A stretch of 13,286 bases of DNA from Paludibacter sp. UBA6032 (GTDB taxonomy: Bacteria; Bacteroidota; Bacteroidia; Bacteroidales; Paludibacteraceae), in contig DIZI01000024.1 in assembly GCA_002427885.1 (NCBI GenBank), positions 1 to 13,286 on the forward strand. The letters run 5' to 3'. Shown here piece after piece: positions 1-7,103 of the stretch; position 1 is the stretch's first letter; every line of letters starts with the position of its first letter. The notes beneath the pieces were generated by a model. It had not been told where the DNA came from, did not search any database, and saw only the letters and a program-made list of their open reading frames with translations. The position numbers and the translations under genes were made by a program.

Positions 1-24
1 AAGCTATTTCAGGGAAAGACAATA

Positions 25-150
25 GGCTTATATAAAACTGCAACAGGCATAATGTATTTTGTAGTAGGCATAATGTATTTCGCAGTAGGCTTAATGTAAA
101 ATGCGGTAGTGATAAATAAAACTGCAATTGCCTTAATGACAATTGCAGTT
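25..150. repeat. Six diverged 21-bp tandem units
   Basis: Units start at 25, 46, 67, 88, 109 and 130 and keep an exact 21-bp period. Units 2 and 3 are nearly identical (GGCATAATGTATTT followed by TGTAGTA or CGCAGTA), unit 4 is close (GGCTTAATGTAAAATGCGGTA is 21 bases, differing mainly in its second half), and units 1, 5 and 6 are more diverged but keep the GGCTTAAT-like start and TGCA-like end. The last two units also form the terminator hairpin of the neighbouring gene. Whether it is a decayed minisatellite or a protein-binding array (two helical turns per unit) cannot be told here. The period in units 1-4 is clear; units 5-6 are less sure. Confidence 0.6.
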
Positions 151-151
151 T
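119..151 (-). terminator. Intrinsic terminator of the 248-aa gene
   Basis: AACTGCAATTG at 120-130 and CAATTGCAGTT at 140-150 are perfect inverted repeats (a further A-T pair extends them to 12 bp) around a 9-nt loop. Read on the minus strand, the stem comes about 54 nt after the stop codon of the gene at 205-951 and is followed by a T-rich tract (TTTATTTAT), so it fits a rho-independent terminator for that gene. Confidence 0.7.
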
Positions 152-204
152 GAATAAATTAAATAGTAGTCTGCATCTTTTATAATGTTGTCGTGCTAAA
201 CAAA

Positions 205-951
205 TTATTTAGCCAATGATTTGAATTCTAACTTCGATACTTGTTTGTATTGGGGGCTTGAAGGACCAAATACGGATTTAATATATACTTTGGTGTCAAA
301 TGCTATATCTACTAAGCCTGAAAGCGGTTTGTACATTACTTCATTACGATCTATGCGGGAGTTGCTTAGTGGAGTAGTAGTTTCAACAACTGCTGTGTTT
401 TTAGTTTTTAAATCTTCGTACAAAGCTGTCAGGGTTGATATTTTTAATTCCTCTTCGTTTGGATTGTATTGTGGTATTGAGTTAAGAAGCATCAGTAGCT
501 TATACAAATTCTCTACACGATTGTCGTAGCCCATCTGTGAGGCTGAAATCTGATTTACTTCTTTTCCTTCGGCTTCTAATTGTTTTTTTTCTTCATCCGT
601 AATTTTGGCACTTGCTCTGATACCTTGTAATTTACGAACTAAGGTTTTTACACTTTCATCCACTTGTTCGGTGGTATCAGTGGCTTTAATAGCATTGTTT
701 ACGCGAGTAATGATTTTGCTAAGAGGAGCAAATGCGAATTCACGGGCTGAAATGGCATTGGTGTAAGTGGGAAATACAGTGTCAATGTCGATTAATGAAT
801 TCTTGGCATTAGCAAGAATTACTTCAAGTGCTTCAATTCTGATAGAATCTTTTGATGGATTGTAGGTAGCTCCATAACCTTTGACGAATGAAATTAAACT
901 TTCGAAGTTTGCCACGTTCTTTGCATGACCGGTTTCTGATGTACTTGCCAT
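205..951 (-). CDS. Hypothetical alpha-helical cytoplasmic protein
   Basis: The 248-aa product has no signal peptide, membrane segment or lipobox, so it is probably cytoplasmic. It is rich in Lys, Glu, Ala, Asn and Leu and reads as long amphipathic helices, with a charged stretch around residues 95-130. I recognise its general look (an N-terminal 'GH-KNV-NFE' start, a central 'KTLVRKLQGIRASAK' segment, a C-terminal 'VKSVFG-SSPQYKQVSKLEF' segment) as a Bacteroidota family of unknown function; this is recollection, not a search. The ATG at 951 is supported by a Bacteroidota -7 box about 43 nt upstream, and a strong hairpin terminator follows, so it is probably a single-gene unit. No function is proposed. 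Confidence 0.85.
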   Translation of the reverse strand: MASTSETGHAKNVANFESLISFVKGYGATYNPSKDSIRIEALEVILANAKNSLIDIDTVFPTYTNAISAREFAFAPLSKIITRVNNAIKATDTTEQVDESVKTLVRKLQGIRASAKITDEEKKQLEAEGKEVNQISASQMGYDNRVENLYKLLMLLNSIPQYNPNEEELKISTLTALYEDLKTKNTAVVETTTPLSNSRIDRNEVMYKPLSGLVDIAFDTKVYIKSVFGPSSPQYKQVSKLEFKSLAK

Positions 952-993
952 AATTGAATAGATTAAAGATTAATAAATAAAATTATTTATGCG

Positions 994-1001
994 CAAATAT
1001 A
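994..1001 (-). promoter_or_regulatory. Bacteroidota -7 promoter element, 248-aa gene
   Basis: Minus strand reads TATATTTG, an exact match to the Bacteroidota -7 consensus TAnnTTTG, 43 nt before the ATG at 951. No convincing TTTG -33 box sits at the usual spacing, and the local AT-richness makes a chance match possible. Confidence 0.5.
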
Positions 1002-1207
1002 TATATTTATTTGTATTTAATGACACAATAGTTCAATTTATTTTTAGAAAAAATTCATGTATTAATCTAAAAGCCATTGTAGCGGTTATTGCTTCGCAAT
1101 TATAAACTTACAGTTCATTGTTTTTTTTGTTTCTAACTGCTTTAATACTTCTAAATGAGCAAAAAAACAATGTACTGTGACCGCTCTGCCTATTATCAAA
1201 AAGCTAT

Positions 1208-1258
1208 AAAAGCCACTGCAAGACAACTTCAAAATTACTCGAACTTGCTGTGGCTTTT
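1208..1258. terminator. Long hairpin with T-tract, possibly bidirectional
   Basis: The left arm AAAAGCCACTGCAAG (1208-1222) pairs with the right arm CTTGCTGTGGCTTTT (1244-1258) with a single mismatch, around a 21-nt loop. On the plus strand a run of T follows directly. On the minus strand the stem is also followed by T-rich sequence. It could terminate transcription coming from the TonB receptor operon about 370 nt to the right, or be a remnant of a lost plus-strand gene. Confidence 0.5.
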
Positions 1259-1311
1259 TTTGCTTTTTGGGCGTTTATATATTATGGGAAAAGTGCGCCA
1301 GCGTTTGGATC

Positions 1312-1610
1312 CCAACAACCAGCACCACCATTTTCTCATTTGATATTCATATCCGAAAGGACAGGAGAAGTTACGCTAAAGCTAAACTTGCGCTATGCTG
1401 GGTTGAATATATAAACGGATTAAAAATCCGAAGAATACAAAATGTGGGATTGAAACAAATCCCACCAACCAGCCCAAACTATTTGATCATTTAATCATTA
1501 TTGCATATCCACGAGGACGGGGTATACTCTTAAAACACTTAAAATTCAGGTGAGCCGACCATTTGACCATTTTATCTCATTAAATAAATGGCATATCCTA
1601 CTCGCTGGTA
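1312..1610 (+). repeat. Three degenerate 'CATATCC' direct repeats
   Basis: Copies end near 1365, 1522 and 1610. Each shows, in order, an AACCAGC- or CCGACCA-like block, a T-rich spacer, a TCATTTxAT-like block (1335-1344, 1488-1495, 1576-1584) and the invariant heptamer CATATCC (1349, 1504 and 1592). Copies 1 and 2 then share a (A/G)AGGACAGG- or GAGGACGGGG-like block. A fourth copy lies at 5022-5060, on the other side of the TonB/DUF4249 operon. They were aligned by eye, so the outer boundaries are uncertain. Confidence 0.5.
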
Positions 1611-1627
1611 TTTAACAAAACCATATC

Positions 1628-4003
1628 TCACCATTTATATGAATAACCGATATTTAATATAATTGGAAAGAAGCTTCGCTGGTAAAGTTTGATTGAACCA
1701 TCCTCAGCCTTTTTATAAAATAAATAGTAGGCATTCTGGCGATTATAGGCATTATAGATATTTATCGACCAGTTTCTAATACCTTTTTTTAATTGTTTTG
1801 AGCGGTTTAATCCAATGTCCAGTCGATGATAGTCGGGTAACCGGTAACCGTTTTTATCGGAATATATTTCCACGTCTGTGTATAGATTTTTATTCGAAGA
1901 GTTGAAATAATCATAGTTATAAAGCTGATACTTTGCCGAAGGCAATGTTACACAATTTCCGGTGTGGTAAACCCAAGTTGCAGAAAATGTAATATCTTTC
2001 GTAATATTATAGTTACCTACTATTGAAATATTGTGAATTTGATCATAAGTATATGGATATTCCTTTCCCTTGTTCAGGTTTTCGAATCTTCGTGTATTTG
2101 ATGATAAAGTATAGCCAAGCCAACCAGTTAATTTTCCGCTTTTTTTTCGTAAAAGGAATTCAATTCCTTTTACATTTCCTTTACCTCCGGTTTCTACTTT
2201 ATGTTCCCAATCTTGAGAATTATTGTACAACAAGACTCCTTCTTTATAATCAATAAGATTGTTGATTTTCTTTGAATACAGTTCAACACTTAATTCATAA
2301 TCATTATTTGTAGTATGAGCAAAACCAATCGAAAATTGATCGGAAGATTCAGGTTTTATAGTTTCAGTAGAAGGAACCCAGATATCAGTAGGTAGGCCTC
2401 CATTGGAATTGGTAAGTAGATGAATATTTTGATGCATATTGCTATACGAGGCCTTCAATGAATATGATGGTAAAAACAAAAAGTTTAATACAATTCTGGG
2501 TTCAAAAACAGGAAAGAATGTATTGTCTACAGCATACAAACCAGTTCTGAAACCTGTATTTGTAGTCAGTTTGTCAGCTATTTTATATTCAAACTCAGCA
2601 TATCCGTATATATCCGCAGCATTTATCCGCTCAGTGGAACCGGATGCGGTAGAATCAGAACTTGATGTGGAGTTTGTTTGAGAATAACTAACCAGACTCG
2701 GAATAAATGAATGAGTTCCGGCTGCAACACCAAAGCGAATGGTCAGGTTTTGGAAAGGTATTTCTGCGTCGTTTTTAATTTGGAAATCAGTCGTGCCTGA
2801 TTGAATTTGATAATCATCTGTAATCTTAGTGTTATCGGCTAAATACTCAGCTGAACTTTGTGAACGATTTATGTACCGGTAGTTAGTAAATGCCAGTGTT
2901 GTATTATTAAAGATGCCATTATTAAAAACGTGTAACCACCGTACACTACCTGCCGTATTTCCCCATTTCAGTTCAGATAACCCCGAATACTTTATATTTA
3001 CATCTTCAACTTTGGTGTCTTTTTCCTTATAATAGATATTATCCTCGCCGCTATAAAAACTCAAAAATAATCTGTCAGACTGAGCCAGCTTTAAGTTGGC
3101 TTTAAAATTCATATCATAAAAATAATAACCTTCAGTATATTTCAATCCCTGAGACAGGTTATATAAATACGAATAAATACCAAAGTTACAATTTCGGTAG
3201 GAAAGGGCATACGAAGATTCTCCTTTCTTCAACGGACCTTCAAGAAAGACTTTAGCGGATATTAAACCGAAGGCTATCTCGCCTTTTGACTTGTATAAAT
3301 TGCCGTCCTTATTCCTGATATCCACTACCGACGAAATCCGGCCACCATAACGTGCAGGAAACCCCCCTTTGTATAAATCCATGCTTTTAACCATCGAAGG
3401 ATCAAATACGGAAAAGAAACCACCCAAATGACTTACATTATACAATGGCACATCGTCAAGCAAAAATAAATTCTGATCCGGCGTGCCACCGCGGACATAT
3501 AAACCGTTATTGTTTTCAGCACCCATTTGAACACCTGGCATCAATTGATAAGCTTTCAAAATATCCGGTTCTCCCGTAATACTCGGTAAGGTTCTGATGG
3601 TGGACATAGGAATATTAATTTTGCTCATTTCTGCTTTCTCTTCCAGTTTTTTATCTGCAACTATCATAACTTCTTTTAATTGAGTAGAAGATGAACTCAA
3701 TCCAATAGTAAATATAGTGTCTGCATTCAATTGAATACTTATTGTTTTCGTCTCATAACCAATATATGAAATCTGAAGATGATGGATTTCATTTTTAAGT
3801 ATTGAAAATGTAAAGTACCCGAATTTATTGGTAGAAGTTCCAACCTGTGTTGTAATATCTACAATATTAGCTCCAATAATTACTTCTCCGGATTTTTTAT
3901 CGACTACATATCCGCTTAATATAGACTTTTGTGAAAATGCAGAAGAAGTTATTGTGAAGAAAAGAAATATGAAAATTGTTCGTCTCATTAATATCTTATT
4001 CAT
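1628..4003 (-). CDS. TonB-dependent outer-membrane receptor
   Basis: The 791-aa product starts with a signal peptide (residues 1-25, ending SSAFSQ). A CarboxypepD_reg-like beta-sandwich follows ('LSGYVVDKKSGEVIIGANI ... SYIGYETKTI', about 28-115). Next comes a plug domain with 'LPSITGEPDILKAYQLMPGV', 'LYVRGGTPDQNLFLLDDVP' and 'GGFPARYGGRISSVVDI'. The rest is a 22-strand-type beta-barrel ending in the aromatic pattern YSYKW typical of outer-membrane proteins. It should import a ligand with TonB-ExbB-ExbD energy; the ligand cannot be read from the sequence. I chose the ATG at 4003, which overlaps the upstream stop codon (ATGAATAA arrangement) and suggests translational coupling. An in-frame ATG at 4066 would add 21 residues before the signal peptide, and the ATG at 3988 is an alternative. 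It is downstream in an operon with the DUF4249 lipoprotein gene. Confidence 0.9.
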   Translation of the reverse strand: MNKILMRRTIFIFLFFTITSSAFSQKSILSGYVVDKKSGEVIIGANIVDITTQVGTSTNKFGYFTFSILKNEIHHLQISYIGYETKTISIQLNADTIFTIGLSSSSTQLKEVMIVADKKLEEKAEMSKINIPMSTIRTLPSITGEPDILKAYQLMPGVQMGAENNNGLYVRGGTPDQNLFLLDDVPLYNVSHLGGFFSVFDPSMVKSMDLYKGGFPARYGGRISSVVDIRNKDGNLYKSKGEIAFGLISAKVFLEGPLKKGESSYALSYRNCNFGIYSYLYNLSQGLKYTEGYYFYDMNFKANLKLAQSDRLFLSFYSGEDNIYYKEKDTKVEDVNIKYSGLSELKWGNTAGSVRWLHVFNNGIFNNTTLAFTNYRYINRSQSSAEYLADNTKITDDYQIQSGTTDFQIKNDAEIPFQNLTIRFGVAAGTHSFIPSLVSYSQTNSTSSSDSTASGSTERINAADIYGYAEFEYKIADKLTTNTGFRTGLYAVDNTFFPVFEPRIVLNFLFLPSYSLKASYSNMHQNIHLLTNSNGGLPTDIWVPSTETIKPESSDQFSIGFAHTTNNDYELSVELYSKKINNLIDYKEGVLLYNNSQDWEHKVETGGKGNVKGIEFLLRKKSGKLTGWLGYTLSSNTRRFENLNKGKEYPYTYDQIHNISIVGNYNITKDITFSATWVYHTGNCVTLPSAKYQLYNYDYFNSSNKNLYTDVEIYSDKNGYRLPDYHRLDIGLNRSKQLKKGIRNWSINIYNAYNRQNAYYLFYKKAEDGSIKLYQRSFFPIILNIGYSYKW

Positions 4004-4883
4004 TATCAATTTTGCGTAAAGTATAAGGTTGGTTCTCAACATATCCTGCAAAAATTCCATATCCATTCACGATATTATTGAACATAGGCTGTGGCTCTGC
4101 CTTATAAATTATACCTCTGAGACCCGATTCGTCGGTAGTTTGATTAAAATAATGACGGGTCCAATACTTACGATACAGATAATAATTTCGACTTATAGAT
4201 CGTAAAATAACTTTTCTGCTTGTACCGTAACCTAAATCTCTGTTTATTATAAGGGTGTATTTTTGTCCATCAAATAACTCATCGGAAAAGAAATATGTAG
4301 TAGGCTTGTATCCAATATCACCTTCGTTTAGCAGTACCGGATCAGTGATTTTATTTTCATAATCGTATTGAGAGTTTCCAAAAATCAGCTCATAATAATT
4401 TGGCATATTAGGTGGATCGGAAAAAGTAATACTTGCCTGAGAAATTCGGGTACCGTATCTATCTAAAGCGATTGGTTGTATAATGGTTGCATCAACAATA
4501 TCCACTCTTTGAGGAACCGTATCATAAGCAAAAACGGTATCAAACCCCTGAACAAATACTTTAAGTTTATAGGTACTGCCCCAACTTGGGTAAATAGATG
4601 TCGCCAGCGTATCGGAAAGTACTTTTGTATCCAGTATCTTTCGGTTATCTCCATAAAGCATTATATGGATACTATCGTTTATTGCACTATATGAGTTTGT
4701 TGGGTTTTCTGTAAAAGAGAAATGAAAGAAAAATGGTTTCCCGGGTTTGAATATCGAATTCACAACGAGCTTTTTCTCAAAGCCATGTGTATCAATCTCA
4801 ATTTCTTTGGTACAGGACGAAAAGATTAATAGATAAGAAAAACAGAGTAAAAATAAAGGATAGAAATTGATTTTTTTAGTCAT
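3996..4883 (-). CDS. DUF4249 family outer-membrane lipoprotein
   Basis: The 295-aa product has a lipoprotein signal peptide with lipobox FSSC (Cys24), then the DUF4249 start pattern 'KEIEIDTHGFEKKLVVNSIFKPGKPF'. Later landmarks are 'SITFSDPPNMPNYYELIF' and a Tyr/Arg-rich C-terminal half. Family members in Bacteroidota are typically encoded next to carboxypeptidase-regulatory-domain TonB receptors, as here. They are thought to act as surface partners of the receptor, although the biochemical role is not established. The gene overlaps the receptor start by a few bases, so both are probably on one transcript starting somewhere in 4884-5020. I see no consensus -7 box there. Confidence 0.88.
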   Translation of the reverse strand: MTKKINFYPLFLLCFSYLLIFSSCTKEIEIDTHGFEKKLVVNSIFKPGKPFFFHFSFTENPTNSYSAINDSIHIMLYGDNRKILDTKVLSDTLATSIYPSWGSTYKLKVFVQGFDTVFAYDTVPQRVDIVDATIIQPIALDRYGTRISQASITFSDPPNMPNYYELIFGNSQYDYENKITDPVLLNEGDIGYKPTTYFFSDELFDGQKYTLIINRDLGYGTSRKVILRSISRNYYLYRKYWTRHYFNQTTDESGLRGIIYKAEPQPMFNNIVNGYGIFAGYVENQPYTLRKIDNE

Positions 4884-5021
4884 TCTAATTGGAGTTCAGT
4901 AGAATAAGAGCAAGGTTTATGGATTTTAAATACGAGCATTAGATTAACGTTTGTTTTGATGTTATATTGTAAAAAATTCTCAATTAAAAAAGATAATACC
5001 CTCCTCACTGATCTGCTCATT

Positions 5022-5060
5022 GTTCATTTAATAAGGATTGTGCATATCCAACTGGAATGG
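5022..5060 (+). repeat. Fourth 'CATATCC' degenerate repeat
   Basis: TTCATTTAATAA at about 5023-5034 followed by GCATATCCAACTGG at 5042-5055 matches the three copies at 1334-1610. It forms a direct-repeat bracket around the TonB/DUF4249 operon and abuts the truncated cassette repeat that starts near 5055. Confidence 0.5.
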
Positions 5061-5121
5061 AGCAAAGACGACTGCTAAGTACGATCTGCCAGCAGGTGAG
5101 GCGTGCGTTATGGGCAGCTTA
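5055..5121 (+). repeat. Truncated attC-like repeat (R0), right half only
   Basis: From about 5055 the sequence aligns with the right half of the full repeat at 10329-10472: GCAAA (5062-5066), CTGCTAAGT (5072-5080), GCCAGCAGGTGAG (5088-5100), then GCGTGCGTTATG. The left half (TAACGACCGAGG and its arm) is absent, and so is the CATAG of the basal stem. Its outer right end GTTATGGGCAGCTTA (5107-5121) matches the reverse complement of the left end of the next repeat at 13 of 15 bases. This copy marks the left limit of the visible array. Confidence 0.75.
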
Positions 5122-5998
5122 TTATCTTTTTTGTTATCAGTCTATTAGTCGTGTCTTTTCCTATCAGAATATAAAGTCCACTTTGCAAGTTGTTAATCAT
5201 AATTGTCTTCTTATTTGTCGTTGGTTGTTCAAAGATGATTTTGCCTGACAAATCTATCAACTTAATTTCTATAATATCTGAGTTGTCAAATGTAATTGTA
5301 AAAGAACCACTTTGACTATTTGGAGAAACTCTGATTTGATTTGAATTTGTATCAATACGCTTTACTGAATTTATTAATTCGCAGTTTGTCTGTGAATCTG
5401 GATAAAGCGTTTGACTATTCTCACGAAAACAGTTAATCGAAAAGTCTGGAAAGTCAGGAGTACTACCAGGAGATTGTTCAATTAGTCCATATGTAGAACC
5501 TATGCCTTCAATAAAATAAATATTATAGTTGCTATTAACCAGCCATCTTTTTCTGTAGGAGTTCCCTACTAGAACTGAGTCTATAGATTTTATAGTGTCT
5601 TTTTGAGATAAATTAGCTTGAATGTATCCTTTTACAGTGTCGCCAACTTGTAATGTGAAATCATATAATAATTGTTCTGTTGTTTCAGTTCGTGGTACAA
5701 AGTAAATCTTTTTAGCTGTAATGTCTTGTCTGATTGCTCCTTTATAACCTATTAATGCAATTGTATTTGCGAAAGGTGTTGTCAGTTTGTGGTAAGTCAG
5801 AGCGTTGATTGTTGTGTCACCAGAGATTGAAATTGAATAATCTTCATCAGCACCACTACTAGTCATTCCTATGAGTGTAAAATGAAAGTTCCATGTTGCA
5901 TTTGTTTCTGGAAACTGATAATACGATGTAGAGTGAACGTTTGAGATAAATGTTAACAATATCCCAGCAATTAGTAAATGTCTTTTCATTTTCTTCAT
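5108..5998 (-). CDS. T9SS type A sorting domain protein, cassette 1
   Basis: The 296-aa product has an N-terminal signal peptide (about 1-24) and a C-terminal T9SS type A sorting domain from about residue 222 ('IRVSPNSQSGSF...LIDLSGKIIF...LQSGLYIL...KKII'), so it is expected to be exported and anchored or released at the cell surface. The central domain carries the family landmarks YDFTLQVGDT (112-121), VLVGNSYRKR (142-151) and FIEGIGS (162-168), shared with the cassette genes at 8131 and 9156. The function of the central domain is unknown to me. The stop codon TAA lies inside the repeat end (GTTATGG). A second ATG three codons in (MKRHLL) is an alternative start. The leader is only about 35 nt before the next repeat, leaving little room for its own promoter. 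Confidence 0.85.
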   Translation of the reverse strand: MKKMKRHLLIAGILLTFISNVHSTSYYQFPETNATWNFHFTLIGMTSSGADEDYSISISGDTTINALTYHKLTTPFANTIALIGYKGAIRQDITAKKIYFVPRTETTEQLLYDFTLQVGDTVKGYIQANLSQKDTIKSIDSVLVGNSYRKRWLVNSNYNIYFIEGIGSTYGLIEQSPGSTPDFPDFSINCFRENSQTLYPDSQTNCELINSVKRIDTNSNQIRVSPNSQSGSFTITFDNSDIIEIKLIDLSGKIIFEQPTTNKKTIMINNLQSGLYILIGKDTTNRLITKKIISCP

Positions 5999-6029
5999 TT
6001 TCTTGTTTTTTTATTTTTTTATTTTTGTT

Positions 6030-6075
6030 TAAGTTGTCCATAACGACCTAAGAGCGTCTGTTAGCAACATGTAGT
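6030..6075 (+). repeat. Short attC-like repeat (R1)
   Basis: Core TAAC-GACCTAAGAGCGTCT-GTTA (6041-6063) lacks the long internal hairpin. The left end TAAGTTGTCCATAAC (6030-6044) does not pair with its own right end GTTAGCAACATGTAGT (6060-6075) beyond GTTA/TAAC. The left end pairs instead with the right end of R0 across the gene to its left. The spacer is the most diverged of the set (GACCTAAG against GACCGAGG elsewhere). Confidence 0.7.
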
Positions 6076-6106
6076 TTGTTTTCTTTCAGTCGTTTTTTTT
6101 TAGTTT

Positions 6107-6655
6107 TCAGTCGTTAAAGTCAAAATTAATTCTCTGTTTCGGATAAAATAATTTTGGTGTATTTGAGCTTCTCAATGTGTCGAATAATTCTACATATCCT
6201 TTTCCTTTAAAACTAAAATTTTCATATTTGGCATTCTCCCATGTTATCGAAGAGTTTATATTGAAAAAATTCTCATACACACTATTGTTTGAAATAATTA
6301 TCGAATCAATTTTCATTGAGTTTGCTAGGAAAAATGTTTCAGGTTTCATAAGTTTCGTAAAGATTTGAATTTCTATTGACATATTCTTCTGATTTATAGA
6401 GTCACTGAATTCTATCACTAGAACATTTTGGCTTGTAGTCGGTTTATGAGAATAGTAACTGGCAACAGTATTGTTGAACTGATAAATACTGTCAGAAATA
6501 ATTATTGAAGAACTTGTACTGCTTTTAACAAGATTGGTATAAGGTACATAAACTCCCCCAACGATAATATTCGGATCGATATTGTCAGTTATGTCTTTGT
6601 TACATGCCGTAAATATATTTACGATTAAAATCAAAGTGAATAATTTTGTTTTCAT
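6107..6655 (-). CDS. Hypothetical lipoprotein, cassette 2
   Basis: The 182-aa product starts with a lipoprotein signal peptide (MKTKLFTLILIVNIFTAC, lipobox FTAC, Cys18). The following NKDITDN is acidic, and the rest reads as beta-strand-rich with many Ser, Asn and Ile residues, so it is probably an outer-membrane or surface-exposed lipoprotein. I recognise no domain. The stop lies about 36 nt from repeat R1 on its 3' side; on its 5' side a leader of about 300 nt carries a -7-like box (6709-6716) and a long hairpin (6745-6794) before repeat R2. It is the sole gene of its cassette. Confidence 0.8.
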   Translation of the reverse strand: MKTKLFTLILIVNIFTACNKDITDNIDPNIIVGGVYVPYTNLVKSSTSSSIIISDSIYQFNNTVASYYSHKPTTSQNVLVIEFSDSINQKNMSIEIQIFTKLMKPETFFLANSMKIDSIIISNNSVYENFFNINSSITWENAKYENFSFKGKGYVELFDTLRSSNTPKLFYPKQRINFDFND

Positions 6656-6708
6656 ATGTGTCTGTTTTAAAATGCGTTATTCGTTATTTTTTTTACTGTC
6701 GAAACGAG

Positions 6709-6716
6709 CAAAATTA
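6709..6716 (-). promoter_or_regulatory. Possible -7 element, cassette 2 lipoprotein
   Basis: Minus strand TAATTTTG matches TAnnTTTG about 54 nt before the ATG at 6655. No -33 box is clear, so this is weak support. Confidence 0.35.
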
Positions 6717-6744
6717 AAGTCGAAAAAACTTTCGTATAATCATT

Positions 6745-6794
6745 CTCTCGACAACTCGAAACGGGTTTTCTCTTTTTCGAGTTGTCAAAGAGAG
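6745..6794. promoter_or_regulatory. Long perfect hairpin in cassette 2 leader
   Basis: GACAACTCGAAA (6750-6761) and TTTCGAGTTGTC (6775-6786) are a perfect 12-bp inverted repeat around a 13-nt loop. A further CTCTC/GAGAG pair lies outside a 3-nt bulge. It is upstream of the putative promoter of the lipoprotein gene, so it could be an operator or a transcribed structure. There is no direct evidence of function. Confidence 0.45.
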
Positions 6795-6950
6795 TTTGTT
6801 TTGTTTTTTCTTGTCTTTCTGTCTTGTCAAAATGCGATTTCAGCCCGGAAACGAGCAAATTCTGTTGTTACAGATTTGTCTATTTTTGTCGCAAAACGGA
6901 CAGTTCGTCTAAGATTTTTCAATCAATATTCAGGCTCTTTTTGTTTTTTT

Positions 6951-6993
6951 ACTACTGCTGCTAACGACCGAGGCGTGTGTTAGCAGCATGGCC
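6951..6993 (+). repeat. Short attC-like repeat (R2), perfect 10-bp arms
   Basis: TGCTGCTAAC (6956-6965) and GTTAGCAGCA (6979-6988) are perfect inverted arms around the 13-nt spacer GACCGAGGCGTGT. This spacer is exactly the two ends of the long repeat joined with the hairpin missing. Its outer left end pairs with the right end of R1 across cassette 2, and its right end pairs with the left end of R3 across cassette 3. Confidence 0.8.
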
Positions 6994-7103
6994 ATTTGAT
7001 CCATTGAATTAAACCTTAGTTTTGATTTTCATAATCGTTGTCCAAATGTGTAAGTTTAGGTGTTAGTCGTTTTTTTTCTACCAATGTTACAAGGAGAATA
7101 TAT

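Larger units (their letters stand above)
1002..1627. other. Non-coding region with hairpins and degenerate repeats
   Basis: No believable gene is present; short plus-strand open frames run through hairpins and repeats. It holds a terminator-like hairpin at 1208-1258, two short perfect inverted repeats (CGGATT/AATCCG at 1416-1430; GTGGGATT/AATCCCAC at 1444-1465) and three degenerate direct repeats ending in CATATCC. It may be a graveyard of an older cassette or repeat system; that is inference only. Confidence 0.6.
6656..6955 (-). other. 300-nt leader of the cassette 2 lipoprotein gene
   Basis: No gene is seen. The stretch holds a possible -7 box, a perfect 12-bp hairpin and scattered GTCGAAACGAG- or GTCAAAATGCG-like words, and ends in a T-run next to repeat R2. 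It is the longest leader in the array, which suggests that this cassette carries its own promoter and perhaps regulation. Confidence 0.5.

Noticed and set aside
1155..1343. 62-aa plus-strand open frame in the non-coding region
   Set aside because: It runs through the terminator-like hairpin at 1208-1258 and a degenerate repeat; composition is unlike a protein and it is opposite to all genes.
4004..4066. Upstream start of the TonB receptor at 4066
   Set aside because: It would put 21 polar and mixed residues ahead of a clean signal peptide and overlap the DUF4249 gene by about 70 bases; the ATG at 4003 fits better.
6582..6983. 133-aa plus-strand open frame
   Set aside because: It overlaps the start of the lipoprotein gene, a hairpin and repeat R2; Phe/Ser/Cys-rich from T-rich DNA, so a chance frame.
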